The notes below the pieces were generated by a model. The model made no database searches. It worked only from the letters and a program-made list of their open reading frames with translations, and was not told the origin of the DNA. Shown here piece by piece: positions 10,685 to 20,318 of a stretch of DNA of 64,000 bases (position 1 is its first letter; each line of letters opens with the position of its first letter). The DNA is from Acinetobacter sp. ANC 7912. Lineage in GTDB: Bacteria > Pseudomonadota > Gammaproteobacteria > Pseudomonadales > Moraxellaceae. Location: contig NZ_CP156795.1 in NCBI RefSeq assembly GCF_039862785.1, positions 62,001 to 126,000 on the forward strand, given 5' to 3'. The translations under genes were made by a program, and so were the position numbers.

Positions 10685-10717
10685 TGCTATTCCACTCACC
10701 CTCAGAGAGGAATAGCA
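10685..10717. repeat. Perfect 9-bp inverted repeat between the HIT and hydrolase genes
   Basis: TGCTATTCC (10685-10693) and GGAATAGCA (10709-10717) are perfect complements around a 15-base spacer. Read leftward it follows the hydrolase stop codon and precedes the HIT gene start, but the tract after it is A-rich rather than T-rich, so it is not a standard terminator in that direction. Confidence 0.5.
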
Positions 10718-10744
10718 TTACACTTATTAAACTTTATAATGACT

Positions 10745-11479
10745 TTAAGCCAAGTGACGTGCCAATAGAGCATACATCGCTTCAAGGCCCTGTTTTTCTG
10801 CTTCCGCATTGTAGCCAAGATCAACCCCATTGGCTTTGGCCCGTTCATCAGCCAGCGGGTTACTGAAGCCATGTTTAGCATCTTTGAAAATGATCACGTC
10901 ATGTGGCACATGGGCTGCCTGCATTTCTTTACGGAAATTCTCGACATCTTCCAGTGACACCATTGAGTCTTTTTCACCATGTAATACCAGAATTTCTGCC
11001 TGAACCTGACCTTCTTGCGCTGGCGCTTTCGGTGACAGATTGGCGTGGAAAGTCACCACAGCTTTGACTGGAGCATTGGAGCGCGCCAGATCCAGCACTA
11101 CTTTACCCCCATAACAGAAACCGATCGCTGCCAACTTAGAATCATCGACTTCTTCCTGTGCTGCCAGCGTGTTGAGCGCAGCAGTCGCACGATTCACGAT
11201 GGTGTCGGGATCTTGAAAAGTCTGCATCATCCATTCATAAGCCTGACTGGATACCGTGGTTACTTTCTTGTCGCCATACATGTCGATCGCCAGCGCTGCA
11301 TAGCCATGTTCTGCAAGTTCACGGGCGCGCTGTTCTGTATAGTCATTGCGGCCCCACCATTCAGGTGCCACAATTACGCCCGGAACAGGTTGGTCGGATT
11401 CAGGTGCGGCAAAATAACCGATCAGCTGGCTGCCATCGGGTGCAGTATATTGAATCTCGCGTGTTTTTATTGCTGCCAT
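10745..11479 (-). CDS. Dienelactone hydrolase family protein
   Basis: A 244-residue cytoplasmic alpha/beta hydrolase. The nucleophile elbow is GFCYGG (about residue 120), with cysteine instead of serine as in dienelactone hydrolases; the other triad members are likely in LHGEKDSMV (Asp) and KDAKHGFSN (His). EWWGRNDYTEQRARELAEHG near residue 41 is also typical of the family. No aromatic-degradation genes are nearby, so a general esterase role is as likely as dienelactone hydrolysis. Confidence 0.88.
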   Translation of the reverse strand: MAAIKTREIQYTAPDGSQLIGYFAAPESDQPVPGVIVAPEWWGRNDYTEQRARELAEHGYAALAIDMYGDKKVTTVSSQAYEWMMQTFQDPDTIVNRATAALNTLAAQEEVDDSKLAAIGFCYGGKVVLDLARSNAPVKAVVTFHANLSPKAPAQEGQVQAEILVLHGEKDSMVSLEDVENFRKEMQAAHVPHDVIIFKDAKHGFSNPLADERAKANGVDLGYNAEAEKQGLEAMYALLARHLA

Positions 11480-11583
11480 GCAGAGTTCCTCTATTGTTGT
11501 TCAGTATTTTGATGAAAGCATAAACATAGCAAAAGCCGGGCAAATGTCACAGGATTAGAGCGGATTAATTTGTTTTTTTAAGT

Positions 11584-12657
11584 GGCGGATTCAAGCGGCA
11601 AGTGCAACAGTATAAAAACCAGCCATAACTTCACTCGGTGTATACCAACCTAGCGTTTTTCTAGGACGATGGTTGAGTGCAAATTCTATCTGCTCTATTT
11701 GTTCGTTTGACACGTCATCAAACGATGATGATTTTGGCAGATATTGACGGATTAAACCATTCGTATTTTCATTTCTAGCTCGCTGAATAGACTTGTAAGG
11801 ATCAGCAAAATACGTCTCTATCCCGGCATCAGTAATTCTTTTGTGTTCGGAAAATTCTTTACCATTATCAAATGTCACACTATAAGCATGGCTCATTCGT
11901 AAACGATCTAACGCACAAGTAATCGTTTGAGAGGATGCTCTCGTTGATCCTAAATGAACAATATGTACATACAGGCTCTTTCGATCAACAAGGGTTAATA
12001 AAGCACCTTTATGATGTTTACCAATCACCGTGTCACCTTCGAAATCTCCTAAACGTTGTCGTTGATCAATGACCTGGTCTCGACAGTGAATACTTGTTTT
12101 ATCAATGATTTGCCCCCTACGATCCGTGTTTTTGTAACCTCGTTTTCGATATTTCTTCTGATGCCTTAAGTGTAGATGGAGTTTACCGCCTTTTGATTTA
12201 TCTTGATAAATGTACTGGTAAATCCACTCATGTGAAGGTACATCCAGCCAACCGCGTTGTGTTAAAGCACCTGAAATTTGTTCTGGTGACCAGTCCAAGC
12301 CAATTAAATAATTAATATAGGCGAAGGCAAATGCTGTCATTGATGAGGAAGGACGGTACCGTCTTTGACTTGCAAATTTAGCTGCCTGTTGAGCCCTATA
12401 TCCACGTTGCCCAGTATTTCTTTTTAATTCACGGTAGATGGTTGATCGTGAACGCCCTAACTCCCGAGCAAGGTTAGCGATTGAGCTTTTACTTTTCAAA
12501 GTAGCATAAATTTCGTATCTTTCATCTTGAGAAAGTTGGGTGTATTTCTTCATTGTGTGCTTTCCAATTGCGAGTTGAAAAAGTCTAATGATTCTATGAA
12601 TACACCTAACTTTTTCAACTAACTACAAATGTGTCGCACTTGGGATTTGAATCTGCG
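11584..12657 (-). mobile_element. IS30-family insertion sequence (ISAba125-like)
   Basis: An element of about 1,074 bp carrying one transposase gene. The ends are imperfect inverted repeats: 11584-11609 against the complement of 12632-12657, sharing GATTCAA, CAAGTGC and ACA blocks. The trinucleotide AGT lies directly outside both ends (11581-11583 and 12658-12660), a candidate 3-bp target duplication, although the exact end positions are uncertain by a few bases. It sits between the dienelactone hydrolase gene and the terminator of the downstream FKBP gene and interrupts no recognisable gene. Confidence 0.85.
11591..12553 (-). CDS. IS30-family transposase
   Basis: A 320-residue DDE transposase. 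The N-terminus has the IS30 helix-turn-helix (YTQLSQDERYEIYATL, then LARELGRSRSTIYREL, about residue 30). The catalytic core has GDFEGDTVIG (first Asp), TFDNGKEFSEH (second Asp) and ARNENTNGLIRQYLPK (Glu). The stop codon falls inside the left inverted repeat. The frame is intact, so the element may be active. Confidence 0.93.
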   Translation of the reverse strand: MKKYTQLSQDERYEIYATLKSKSSIANLARELGRSRSTIYRELKRNTGQRGYRAQQAAKFASQRRYRPSSSMTAFAFAYINYLIGLDWSPEQISGALTQRGWLDVPSHEWIYQYIYQDKSKGGKLHLHLRHQKKYRKRGYKNTDRRGQIIDKTSIHCRDQVIDQRQRLGDFEGDTVIGKHHKGALLTLVDRKSLYVHIVHLGSTRASSQTITCALDRLRMSHAYSVTFDNGKEFSEHKRITDAGIETYFADPYKSIQRARNENTNGLIRQYLPKSSSFDDVSNEQIEQIEFALNHRPRKTLGWYTPSEVMAGFYTVALAA

Positions 12658-12660
12658 AGT

Positions 12661-12692
12661 CAAAAAATAAGGAGATGGGTTCTGCCATCTCC
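12661..12692 (-). terminator. Terminator after the FKBP-type isomerase gene
   Basis: GGAGATGGG and its near-complement CCATCTCC (12671-12692) form a hairpin; read leftward it is followed by TTATTTTTTG, just past the stop codon at 12700. Confidence 0.8.
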
Positions 12693-12699
12693 TCAAGTT

Positions 12700-13389
12700 T
12701 TATTTGGTCACTTCAATCAGTTCAATATCAAAGATTAAGGTGCTGTTGGGTTCAATCACGTCACCTGAACCAATCTGACCATAACCGAGTTCTGGTGGAA
12801 TGAAGAAGCGATATTTGGCACCGGGCTTCATGAGTTGCAGACCTTCGGTCCAGCCCTGGATCACTTGGGTAGTTTTAAAGACCACAGGCTGGTTACGGGC
12901 AATCGAGCTGTCAAATACGGTACCATCGAGCAGGCGGCCTTCATAATGCACTTTGACATTGCTGTTCGCACTTGGTGATTTACCTTTGCCTTCCTGTAAA
13001 ACTAAATATTGCAGACCAGATTTTGTAGTTTTGATACCCGGTCGTTTGGCATTTTTAGCTAGGAACTCACGGCCAATTTTGGCGTTTTCTTCAGCTTTTT
13101 TCTTGAGCTCAATTAGTTCACGAGCATCTGATTGACGTTTGTATTGCAGCAGGACTTTCGCCATTTCTTCTTCGGAAATTGTGGCTTTTTGACCGGAAGC
13201 TGCAGCTTTTAATCCGTTGCTAAATGCATCTAGATCAATCCCCTTTAGCGTATCGGCATTATTTTTACCCATCAGATAGCCAAAACTATAACCCACCTGT
13301 TCTGCTTCTGTACTTTTAGTGGTGATCTCTTTGGCATATAGGCTGCTAGAACATACGAGTAGGGCAGCCAAACTTAATTGTATTTTCAT
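12700..13389 (-). CDS. Periplasmic FKBP-type peptidyl-prolyl isomerase
   Basis: A 229-residue secreted proline isomerase of the Mip/FkpA type, acting as a folding helper in the periplasm. The ATG at 13389 begins a clear signal peptide (MKIQLSLAALLVCSSSLYA); an upstream in-frame start would place this signal internally and is rejected. Residues about 30-110 match the helical dimerisation domain and about 125-229 the FKBP domain ([18 protein letters not shown] and the closing TLIFDIELIEV). It is a tandem paralogue of the gene immediately upstream, with an intervening terminator. Confidence 0.9.
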   Translation of the reverse strand: MKIQLSLAALLVCSSSLYAKEITTKSTEAEQVGYSFGYLMGKNNADTLKGIDLDAFSNGLKAAASGQKATISEEEMAKVLLQYKRQSDARELIELKKKAEENAKIGREFLAKNAKRPGIKTTKSGLQYLVLQEGKGKSPSANSNVKVHYEGRLLDGTVFDSSIARNQPVVFKTTQVIQGWTEGLQLMKPGAKYRFFIPPELGYGQIGSGDVIEPNSTLIFDIELIEVTK

Positions 13390-13399
13390 TATGAGTTTC

Positions 13400-13430
13400 T
13401 CAAAAACAAGGGAGAGCCAATGCTCTCCCT
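13400..13430 (-). terminator. Terminator between the two FKBP genes
   Basis: GGGAGAGC and GCTCTCCC (13411-13429) form a strong stem; read leftward it is followed by TTGTTTTTG. It follows the upstream FKBP gene and suggests the two paralogues are transcribed separately or with attenuation. Confidence 0.8.
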
Positions 13431-13438
13431 GAACCGTA

Positions 13439-14143
13439 TTATTTGACTTGGATGAGTTCCACATCAAAAATCAGGGTGCTGTTTGGTGGAATCGTACCAG
13501 GTACACCTTGCTGACCGTAACCTAGTTGCGCTGGAATATAAAGAGTGGCTTTACCACCTTCTTTCATTAACTGTAAACCTTCAGTCCAGCCTGGAATCAC
13601 TTGGTTCAGTGGGAATTCAATTGGCTCACCGCGTTCAACTGAACTGTCAAATACGGTACCATCGACCAGTTTACCAGTATAGTGAACTTTAACGACAGAG
13701 GTCGCTGCAGGTGATTTACCTGTACCTTCTTTAGTAATCAGGTATTGCAGGCCGGAAGCGGTTTTTTTCACGCCTGGTTTTTTCGCATTTTCAGTCAGGA
13801 ATGAGTCGCTAGAAGCTTGAGACTTTTTAGCATCATCCAGTTGCTTTTGTTGCATGTCTTTCTGGAACTGTTCGTAAGCTGCTTGTAATTCTTCTTCAGT
13901 ATAAGCAGGTTTAGTACGTGCATGGCCTTCACGAACACCAGTAACAAAACTGTTAATGTCTAGCTCAGGCGGCGTCTGATGTGCTACTTCATAACCAAGC
14001 GCATAGCTGATTTTTGAAACCGCTGATGCATTTTTAGAAGCTTTAGAGCTTTGAGTTGTAGGATTTTGAGATGCATAGTAAACAGGAACGAGCGCAGCAC
14101 CGCCTAGGATAACAGCGACAGCAATCGGTAAGGCCTTACTCAT
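13439..14143 (-). CDS. fkpA: FKBP-type peptidyl-prolyl isomerase, K-locus border gene
   Basis: A 234-residue proline isomerase with an N-terminal signal anchor ([24 protein letters not shown]), a helical dimerisation region (about 45-120) and a C-terminal FKBP domain (about 130-234, with [18 protein letters not shown] and [11 protein letters not shown]). In Acinetobacter a gene of this kind is the left border of the capsule (K) locus, normally next to wzc. Here the next gene is tviB, transcribed divergently. The name follows that positional convention; the family allows fklB equally well. Confidence 0.88.
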   Translation of the reverse strand: MSKALPIAVAVILGGAALVPVYYASQNPTTQSSKASKNASAVSKISYALGYEVAHQTPPELDINSFVTGVREGHARTKPAYTEEELQAAYEQFQKDMQQKQLDDAKKSQASSDSFLTENAKKPGVKKTASGLQYLITKEGTGKSPAATSVVKVHYTGKLVDGTVFDSSVERGEPIEFPLNQVIPGWTEGLQLMKEGGKATLYIPAQLGYGQQGVPGTIPPNSTLIFDVELIQVK

Positions 14144-14455
14144 GTAGTATTTCCAATATAATGTTATCGTTAATGTTCAGTCCATCTTAGCAGAAATTTT
14201 TCAGAAATCTTGAACAAGCTATGCAAAAAACGACGGGTTTTTATTATGGTTTCGTAGAGTAGGAATTTATACTATTGTGCTTAGAATTTCTTTTTATCTG
14301 GATTAAAATTTTGTAAATCGGAAAATTAATCTATAAGAGTTAATAAAAACATTCATCAATATTTGACTTAGCAATATAATAGGGATGTCAAAGATACCTT
14401 CCCATTTAAAAAGCAGGGTTATCATTCATTGATACCCATATATAGGCCTAGATCA
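14144..14455. other. Divergent intergenic region at the left edge of the glycan cluster
   Basis: About 310 AT-rich bases separate the leftward FKBP gene from the rightward tviB gene, so promoters for both directions must lie here. A TATAAT hexamer is at 14375-14380, without a convincing -35 at the right distance. I see no remnant of wza, wzb or wzc coding sequence and no ops/JUMPstart-like element. Confidence 0.5.
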
Positions 14456-15733
14456 ATGCTACAGCTTTCGGAACTCAAAATTGCCATTATCGGATTAGGT
14501 TACGTCGGTTTACCTCTGGCTGTTGAATTCGGTAAAAAAGTCCCAGTCGTGGGATTTGATATTCACCAAAAACGCATTGATGAACTTAAGTCTGGCAAAG
14601 ACCATACCTTGGAAGTGTCTCCAGAAGAATTAGCACAAGCGACAAGATTACATTACAGTGCCAATTTAGAAGACCTAAAAGATTGCAACTTCTATATCGT
14701 GACTGTTCCAACTCCCATTGATCAGTTTAAACAGCCAGATCTCACTCCGCTAATTAAAGCATCGCAAAGCATTGGTCAGGTTCTGTCTCAGGGTGATGTG
14801 GTGGTTTATGAATCCACTGTTTATCCTGGAGCGACTGAAGAAGCTTGTATTCCGGTACTGGAACAGGTGTCAGGTTTAACATTCAATACCGATTTCTTTG
14901 CTGGCTATAGCCCGGAACGAATTAATCCAGGGGATAAACAGCACCGTGTGACCAATATTCTAAAAATTACTTCAGGATCTACTCCTGAAGTGGCGGATTA
15001 TGTGGATCAGGTCTATAACCTGATTATTCAGGCAGGTACTCATAAGGCACCAAGCATCAAAGTCGCAGAAGCAGCCAAAGTCATTGAAAACACCCAGCGT
15101 GATGTGAATATCGCGCTGATCAATGAATTGGCAGTGATTTTTAATAAAATGGGGATTGATACTGAAGCCGTACTGCAGGCTGCGGGAACCAAATGGAACT
15201 TCTTACCATTCCGTCCAGGTCTAGTCGGCGGTCACTGTATTGGTGTAGATCCATACTATTTAACCCATAAAGCACAATCTATTGGTTATCATCCGGAAAT
15301 TATTCTGGCGGGGCGTCGTTTGAATGATGGTATGGGGGCCTATGTGGTAACCCAGCTGGTCAAAGGCATGATCAAGAAAAAGATCCAGGTTGAAGGTGCT
15401 AAGGTGCTGGTACTGGGCCTGAGCTTTAAGGAAAACTGTCCGGATATCCGTAATACTAAAGTGATTGATATCGTGCATGAGCTGCAGGAATACCATATTC
15501 AGGCCGACGTCTATGATCCATGGATTGACGCAGCTGAAGCAGAGCATGAATATCGCATTCATCCGATTACTGAGCTGAAAAATGGTGAATATGATGCAGT
15601 GATTCTGGCTGTAGCACATGAACAGTTTAAAGCGATGGGGGCAGCCCAGATTCGTGCTCTAGGTAAGGCCAATCATGTCCTGTATGACCTGAAATATGTA
15701 TTCAGTCAGGCTGAATCAGATCTGCGTCTGTAA
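14456..15733 (+). CDS. tviB: UDP-N-acetylglucosamine 6-dehydrogenase, TviB/WbpO type
   Basis: Makes a UDP-N-acetyl-hexosaminuronic acid by four-electron oxidation of UDP-HexNAc with NAD. The 425-residue protein has the N-terminal [14 protein letters not shown] nucleotide fold, the ES(S)TVYPGATEE segment, the [18 protein letters not shown] central helix and the catalytic cysteine in [12 protein letters not shown] (Cys261). Start chosen at ATG 14456 (MLQLSELK) over an in-frame TTG at 14429. With the next gene it forms the TviB-TviC pair, known to yield UDP-GalNAcA. It is the first gene of the Wzx cluster. Confidence 0.93.
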   Translation: MLQLSELKIAIIGLGYVGLPLAVEFGKKVPVVGFDIHQKRIDELKSGKDHTLEVSPEELAQATRLHYSANLEDLKDCNFYIVTVPTPIDQFKQPDLTPLIKASQSIGQVLSQGDVVVYESTVYPGATEEACIPVLEQVSGLTFNTDFFAGYSPERINPGDKQHRVTNILKITSGSTPEVADYVDQVYNLIIQAGTHKAPSIKVAEAAKVIENTQRDVNIALINELAVIFNKMGIDTEAVLQAAGTKWNFLPFRPGLVGGHCIGVDPYYLTHKAQSIGYHPEIILAGRRLNDGMGAYVVTQLVKGMIKKKIQVEGAKVLVLGLSFKENCPDIRNTKVIDIVHELQEYHIQADVYDPWIDAAEAEHEYRIHPITELKNGEYDAVILAVAHEQFKAMGAAQIRALGKANHVLYDLKYVFSQAESDLRL

Positions 15734-15763
15734 CCCATTAGCATCATTTAGGATTTAAAGAGA

Positions 15764-16789
15764 ATGAACCCATATCAAACGGTGTGTGAGCAGTTGCAGC
15801 AGACACCGAAAACCTGGTTGGTGACTGGTGTTGCAGGCTTTATCGGCTCCAACTTGCTGGAAACCTTACTGAAACTGAATCAGAAAGTAGTCGGCTTGGA
15901 TAATTTTGCTACTGGTCATCAGTATAATCTGGATGAAGTTCAGTCACAGGTCAGTGCCGAGCAATGGGCAAATTTCCACTTCATTAAAGGCGATATCCGT
16001 AATTTGGCGGACTGTCAGCAAGCCTGTGCCGGCGTGGATTATGTCTTACATGAAGCGGCTCTAGGTTCTGTACCACGTTCTATTGCTGATCCGATTACCA
16101 CCAATGAAACCAATATCAGCGGTTTCCTGAATATGTTGACTGCGGCACGGGATGCTGGTGTATCCAGCTTTACTTATGCTGCCAGCAGTTCAACTTATGG
16201 TGATCATCCGGCACTGCCTAAAGTGGAAGAACATATTGGTCATCCATTATCTCCTTATGCGGTGACCAAATATGTCAATGAGTTATATGCTGATGTATTC
16301 GCTCGCGCTTACGGTTTTAAATCGATAGGCCTACGCTACTTTAACGTCTTTGGTAAGCGTCAGGATCCCAATGGCGCCTATGCGGCGGTGATTCCAAAAT
16401 GGACAGCATCGATGATCGCTGGCGATGATGTCTTCATTAATGGTGACGGTGAAACCAGCCGTGATTTCTGCTTTATTGAGAATACGGTACAAGCTAATAT
16501 TCTGGCAGCCACTACCACCGATGAAAATGCCAAAAATCAGGTTTATAACGTCGCGGTGGGTGATCGTACTACCTTGAATGAATTGTATCGCGCCATTCAG
16601 AATGCTTTAGCTGAAAATGGTGTGCAGTACGATAAAGATCCAATCTATCGTGATTTTCGTGCTGGGGATGTACGTCATTCTCAGGCCAGTATTGCTAAGA
16701 TTCAGCAGCATTTAGGCTATGCACCAAAATATAAAATTGCTGAAGGCATTCAGCTGGCCATGCAGTGGTATGTTCATAATCTGACATGA
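15764..16789 (+). CDS. tviC: UDP-N-acetylglucosaminuronate 4-epimerase, TviC/WbpP type
   Basis: Short-chain dehydrogenase/epimerase of 341 residues that interconverts UDP-GlcNAcA and UDP-GalNAcA (or the non-oxidised HexNAc). Visible are the Rossmann glycine motif [12 protein letters not shown] (about residue 21), the active-site serine region [11 protein letters not shown] and YAVTK (catalytic Tyr/Lys, about residue 166). It follows tviB by 30 bases and overlaps the flippase gene start by 4 bases (ATGA). It supplies a uronic-acid sugar to the glycan assembled by the downstream transferases. Confidence 0.92.
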   Translation: MNPYQTVCEQLQQTPKTWLVTGVAGFIGSNLLETLLKLNQKVVGLDNFATGHQYNLDEVQSQVSAEQWANFHFIKGDIRNLADCQQACAGVDYVLHEAALGSVPRSIADPITTNETNISGFLNMLTAARDAGVSSFTYAASSSTYGDHPALPKVEEHIGHPLSPYAVTKYVNELYADVFARAYGFKSIGLRYFNVFGKRQDPNGAYAAVIPKWTASMIAGDDVFINGDGETSRDFCFIENTVQANILAATTTDENAKNQVYNVAVGDRTTLNELYRAIQNALAENGVQYDKDPIYRDFRAGDVRHSQASIAKIQQHLGYAPKYKIAEGIQLAMQWYVHNLT

Positions 16790-17958
16790 TTGCGCGTCTG
16801 CTCGCCAAATACCAATCTGTTGGTTTAATTACCCTAAGTTTACTTGTAGGTGCGATAATGACATTTATCGCACTTCCTGTTTTAACGCGCCTGTATTCGG
16901 TGCAGGACTTTGGCGAGTATGGCATTGCCTTGGCTGTGGTCAGTGTTTTATCCACAGTGGCCAATTTACGTCTGGATCAGGCCCTCCTTATTGCAGAAGA
17001 ACAGGAGAAAAAAAGCCTGATTTTTGAGGGAAGCATTTTTTCTCTGGTTCTGACCCTGATCAGTGGTTTGGTATTAAGTTTTATCTTTCGCTTAGATATG
17101 GTTGCTGCGATCTGTAGCGGTGTGCTGGCCAATACCCTGATCCAGAGCCTGTATAATTATAAATTTGCTGCACATGCTGAATATTTTTGTGCCGGGCTGA
17201 ATATTTTTCGTAGCCTGATTGTGATTGCAGTCCAGCTGAGTTTGCCGCTGCTGATGAGTATTGCCTTGATTGACAGCTATATGATCAGTTCAGTGATCAT
17301 GATCATCGTGGGGGTGCTGTATATCCTGAAACATCAACTCTATCAGGTCAGCTGGGAGGTGTTTAAAAATTATAAAGATTTTGTCTATGCCAATACCCCA
17401 CATGCCTTGCTAAACAGTTTTTCACATAATTTGCCTTATTATGTGGTGTCACATTTTATTGGTGTACAGGCGATGGGTTTTTATGCCATTGTCGAACGAA
17501 CCTTACGGGTGCCGATTAATCTGATTTCGCAGACTTTACGTCAATTTTTTATCCGGCTGTTTAAAACGACTCAGACCAATAAACCGGCTTTAAAAAGTAG
17601 CGTGCTACTTAGCGTAGTGTCTTTGCCCCTATTTGCCATTTTCTTTGTTGTACCGGAGTCTTTATATCTCTGGATTTTTGGCAAGGAATGGCTAGGAGTT
17701 TCGCAATATTTCCAGATTTTAGCTTTAGGATATTGGGCGATTTTCTGTAATCCGCCCAGTTCTGCTTATCTGGTGGCCCGGCGTAATAGCAAGGTATTGT
17801 TTAAATTGCAGATTGTCGAGTTGTGCATTAAATTCATTTTATTTGCCGTTCTGTATCTGCTATTAAGCGACAAGCTGTATATACTGCTGGCGGTGCCGGT
17901 CGCGTTGATTTTCTATAACTTTGCCATTTTATACGTGGTGTGGAGAAGCAAAGTATGA
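16786..17958 (+). CDS. wzx: Wzx-type oligosaccharide flippase
   Basis: A 390-residue polytopic membrane protein with about 10-12 hydrophobic helices and the N-terminal pattern of polysaccharide transporters ([16 protein letters not shown] then [17 protein letters not shown]). It would move undecaprenyl-linked oligosaccharides from the inner to the outer leaflet. It overlaps tviC by 4 bases and the next acyltransferase by 4 bases, so translation is probably coupled. No Wzy polymerase accompanies it in the cluster. Confidence 0.85.
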   Translation: MIARLLAKYQSVGLITLSLLVGAIMTFIALPVLTRLYSVQDFGEYGIALAVVSVLSTVANLRLDQALLIAEEQEKKSLIFEGSIFSLVLTLISGLVLSFIFRLDMVAAICSGVLANTLIQSLYNYKFAAHAEYFCAGLNIFRSLIVIAVQLSLPLLMSIALIDSYMISSVIMIIVGVLYILKHQLYQVSWEVFKNYKDFVYANTPHALLNSFSHNLPYYVVSHFIGVQAMGFYAIVERTLRVPINLISQTLRQFFIRLFKTTQTNKPALKSSVLLSVVSLPLFAIFFVVPESLYLWIFGKEWLGVSQYFQILALGYWAIFCNPPSSAYLVARRNSKVLFKLQIVELCIKFILFAVLYLLLSDKLYILLAVPVALIFYNFAILYVVWRSKV

Positions 17959-18551
17959 TGTTTTTTAAAGCCTTGAAGCTCATGCATTGGTTCACTGCGC
18001 AGTGCCGTAAGGCGATTTATAATCTGGCTTTTGGCACGCGGTTTCGCTACTTTGGCAAATATTCGACTTTGGAAATTAGTGGTCAGGTCAAAATTGGCAA
18101 GAATGTTTATATTGGGGATTATGTCAGCATCATTGTCGAGCCGGGTGCGAGTCTGACCATTGCAGATCACAGCTTTATTGGTGAAAACTGCTATATCAAA
18201 TGTTTTGGTGGCAAGATCGAAATTGGTCGGGATGTCAGCATCAATTCCAAGTCCTATATCAATGGCTGTGGCGGGGTAAAAATTGGCAACAATACCCGGA
18301 TTGGGACACAAAGCATCATTATCGCCAGCAACCATAAATTTGGTGAGCCGGATGTGTTGGTCAAGGACCAGATTACCAAGCAAGGCATCAGTTTAGGTGA
18401 AAATATCTGGCTGGGCGCACGGGTCACAGTGCTGGATGGTGTGACGATTCCAGATAATAGTGTAATTGGCGCCTGTAGCTTGGTCTCCAAGCCGCTGACA
18501 GAGGCAGGTGTCTATGTTGGGATTCCGGCGAAAAAAATAAAATCACTCTGA
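17955..18551 (+). CDS. Hexapeptide-repeat acyltransferase
   Basis: A 198-residue left-handed beta-helix protein with many isoleucine-patch repeats (VKIGKNVYIGDYVSII and later GENIWLGARVTVLDG, VIGACSLVSKPL). This is the LbetaH acetyltransferase fold, so it most likely O- or N-acetylates a sugar of the glycan using acetyl-CoA. Start chosen at ATG 17955, which overlaps the flippase stop (ATGA) and follows GGAGAAGC. The exact acceptor is unknown. Confidence 0.85.
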   Translation: MMFFKALKLMHWFTAQCRKAIYNLAFGTRFRYFGKYSTLEISGQVKIGKNVYIGDYVSIIVEPGASLTIADHSFIGENCYIKCFGGKIEIGRDVSINSKSYINGCGGVKIGNNTRIGTQSIIIASNHKFGEPDVLVKDQITKQGISLGENIWLGARVTVLDGVTIPDNSVIGACSLVSKPLTEAGVYVGIPAKKIKSL

Positions 18552-18630
18552 CTGGGCATGCATATCCCTCTGCCTATTTTCAGCGTAAAATATCCGGCTT
18601 GATCTTTTTGCATTGAGTTTTATTAGCCCT

Positions 18631-19179
18631 ATGGCCTTTATTCGTTCTGCTTTTCATCTGCTGTTTGACCTGGTCTATTTTATGGCCAAGGGCAGTGTGG
18701 CCTATGCGCGTAAAAAAGGCGTGACCGTAGGGGAGCAGTGCCGGATCTATATCAAGAGCTGGGGCTCAGAGCCATTTTTAATTTCACTCGGCGATCATGT
18801 TACCGTGACTTCCGGGGTGAAATTTATTACCCATGATGGCAGTACTTGTCTGGTGAAAGATGTTCAAGGCAAACGCTATCAACGTTTTGCGCCGATTCAG
18901 GTGGGTTCTCATGTGTTTATTGGCGTGAATAGTATCATTATGCCGGGCGTGAGCATCGGCTCGAATGTAGTGATCGGTGCCGGCTCTGTGGTGACCAAAG
19001 ATATTCCGGATAATAGTGTCGCGATTGGTGTGCCAGCCAAAGTGGTGTCCAGCTTTGCGGATTATCAGACCAAGATCCAGGCGACCTGTGCCAGTGATAG
19101 CGATCTGGTCGGTATTCAGGACTATGCCGAACGGGTACAGCGCGCTATCGAAATTCAAGCCTCTAAAACCTCCCATTAA
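18631..19179 (+). CDS. Hexapeptide-repeat acyltransferase, second copy
   Basis: A 182-residue acyltransferase with a short N-terminal hydrophobic segment and a C-terminal beta-helix (VGSHVFIGVNSIIMPGV, VVIGAGSVVTKDIP, AIGVPAKVV). It probably acetylates another position of the same glycan. The ATG at 18631 is preferred; an in-frame TTG lies at 18613, and neither has a strong ribosome site. It is only distantly similar to the preceding acyltransferase and is separated from it by about 80 bases. Confidence 0.83.
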   Translation: MAFIRSAFHLLFDLVYFMAKGSVAYARKKGVTVGEQCRIYIKSWGSEPFLISLGDHVTVTSGVKFITHDGSTCLVKDVQGKRYQRFAPIQVGSHVFIGVNSIIMPGVSIGSNVVIGAGSVVTKDIPDNSVAIGVPAKVVSSFADYQTKIQATCASDSDLVGIQDYAERVQRAIEIQASKTSH

Positions 19180-19199
19180 TTTTTAAGTCAGGTCTGATT

Positions 19200-20318
19200 A
19201 TGTTGAATAAAGTGATGTTCTTTTTGCCGACGCTGGGTGGCGGTGGTGCGGAGCGCACGGTGATTCAGCTGGCCAACAGTTTTGCCGAACAGGGCCTGAA
19301 TATTCATCTGGGTGTGTGTGACCTGAATGGAGTCAAGGCAAAATTACTGCCGGAAGTTAGCCCGAAAATCCAGTTGGTGAATTTTGACTGCGGCCGTGTC
19401 GCCAATGCGATTCTGCCGTTAAAAAAGAAACTACAGGCCGAACAGTATGATTGTCTGGTGGTCACACAAACCCATACCAATATTATTGCCGCTTTGGCCA
19501 AGAAACTGGCTGGGGTGAAAACCCGCCTGATTTTCCGGGAAGTATCAACGCCGTCTAAAAATATAAAAAACCAGGGCTTGACAAAATTCATCCTGAAAAC
19601 CTTGGTGAATTTTACCTATCCGATGGCACAGCAGGTGGTGTGTGTCTCTAAAGGCGTTGAACAGGATTTCCGGAAATATTACAGCTATAAAAAGTCCAAT
19701 CTAAGTACCATTTATAACCCGGTACTGGATGATGCCTATTTTGAAAAATTAAAAACACCCGTGCAGCACACATTCTTTGATGGCAGCAATAAAGTGATTC
19801 TGGCGGTTGGCCGCCTGACTGAAGCCAAAAACTTTGGTTTTTTGATCCGTTCCTTTAAAGACTTGCATGATCAGCATCCGGACACTCGCTTGCTGATTCT
19901 AGGTGAAGGTGAACTCCGTACTGAATTCGAGACTCTCATTGCTGAGTTAGGCCTGACCGACGTGGTGGATTTGCCAGGATTTGATTCTAATCCTTATGCC
20001 TATTTTAAATATGCTTCGCTGTTTGTGCTTAGTTCTAACTGGGAAGGTTTGCCGGGTGTGTTGATTCAGGCACTAGCCTCTAAAATCAAAGTGGTGAGTA
20101 CCAATTGCCCAAGCGGTCCGATGGAAATTCTGGATAACTCCAGATTTGGCTTGCTAGTAGAATGCAATGACCAGGCCGGACTCACTCAAGCCATGCAGAA
20201 AGCCATTTTTGGAGATTATGTCAGCTATGCAGAGCAGGATTTTGCTGTACATATCGAGCAGTTCCATAAATTGACAGTCTTGCAGCAGTACCTGGAGATG
20301 ATGGAGCAGGCCGCATGA
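19200..20318 (+). CDS. Family-4 (GT-B) glycosyltransferase
   Basis: A 372-residue retaining glycosyltransferase. The N-terminal FLPTLGGGGAERTVIQLA acceptor-side loop is characteristic of family 4; the nucleotide-sugar region contains VGRLTEAKNFGFLIRSF (about residue 203) and SSNWEGLPGVLIQALA with the conserved Glu pair (about residue 280). It adds one sugar to the lipid-linked oligosaccharide on the cytoplasmic face; donor and acceptor are unknown. It overlaps the next transferase gene by 4 bases. Confidence 0.9.
   Translation: MLNKVMFFLPTLGGGGAERTVIQLANSFAEQGLNIHLGVCDLNGVKAKLLPEVSPKIQLVNFDCGRVANAILPLKKKLQAEQYDCLVVTQTHTNIIAALAKKLAGVKTRLIFREVSTPSKNIKNQGLTKFILKTLVNFTYPMAQQVVCVSKGVEQDFRKYYSYKKSNLSTIYNPVLDDAYFEKLKTPVQHTFFDGSNKVILAVGRLTEAKNFGFLIRSFKDLHDQHPDTRLLILGEGELRTEFETLIAELGLTDVVDLPGFDSNPYAYFKYASLFVLSSNWEGLPGVLIQALASKIKVVSTNCPSGPMEILDNSRFGLLVECNDQAGLTQAMQKAIFGDYVSYAEQDFAVHIEQFHKLTVLQQYLEMMEQAA

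Noticed and set aside
13390..13467. Longer start for the downstream FKBP gene
   Set aside because: Would bury the signal peptide and run through the terminator hairpin of the upstream gene.
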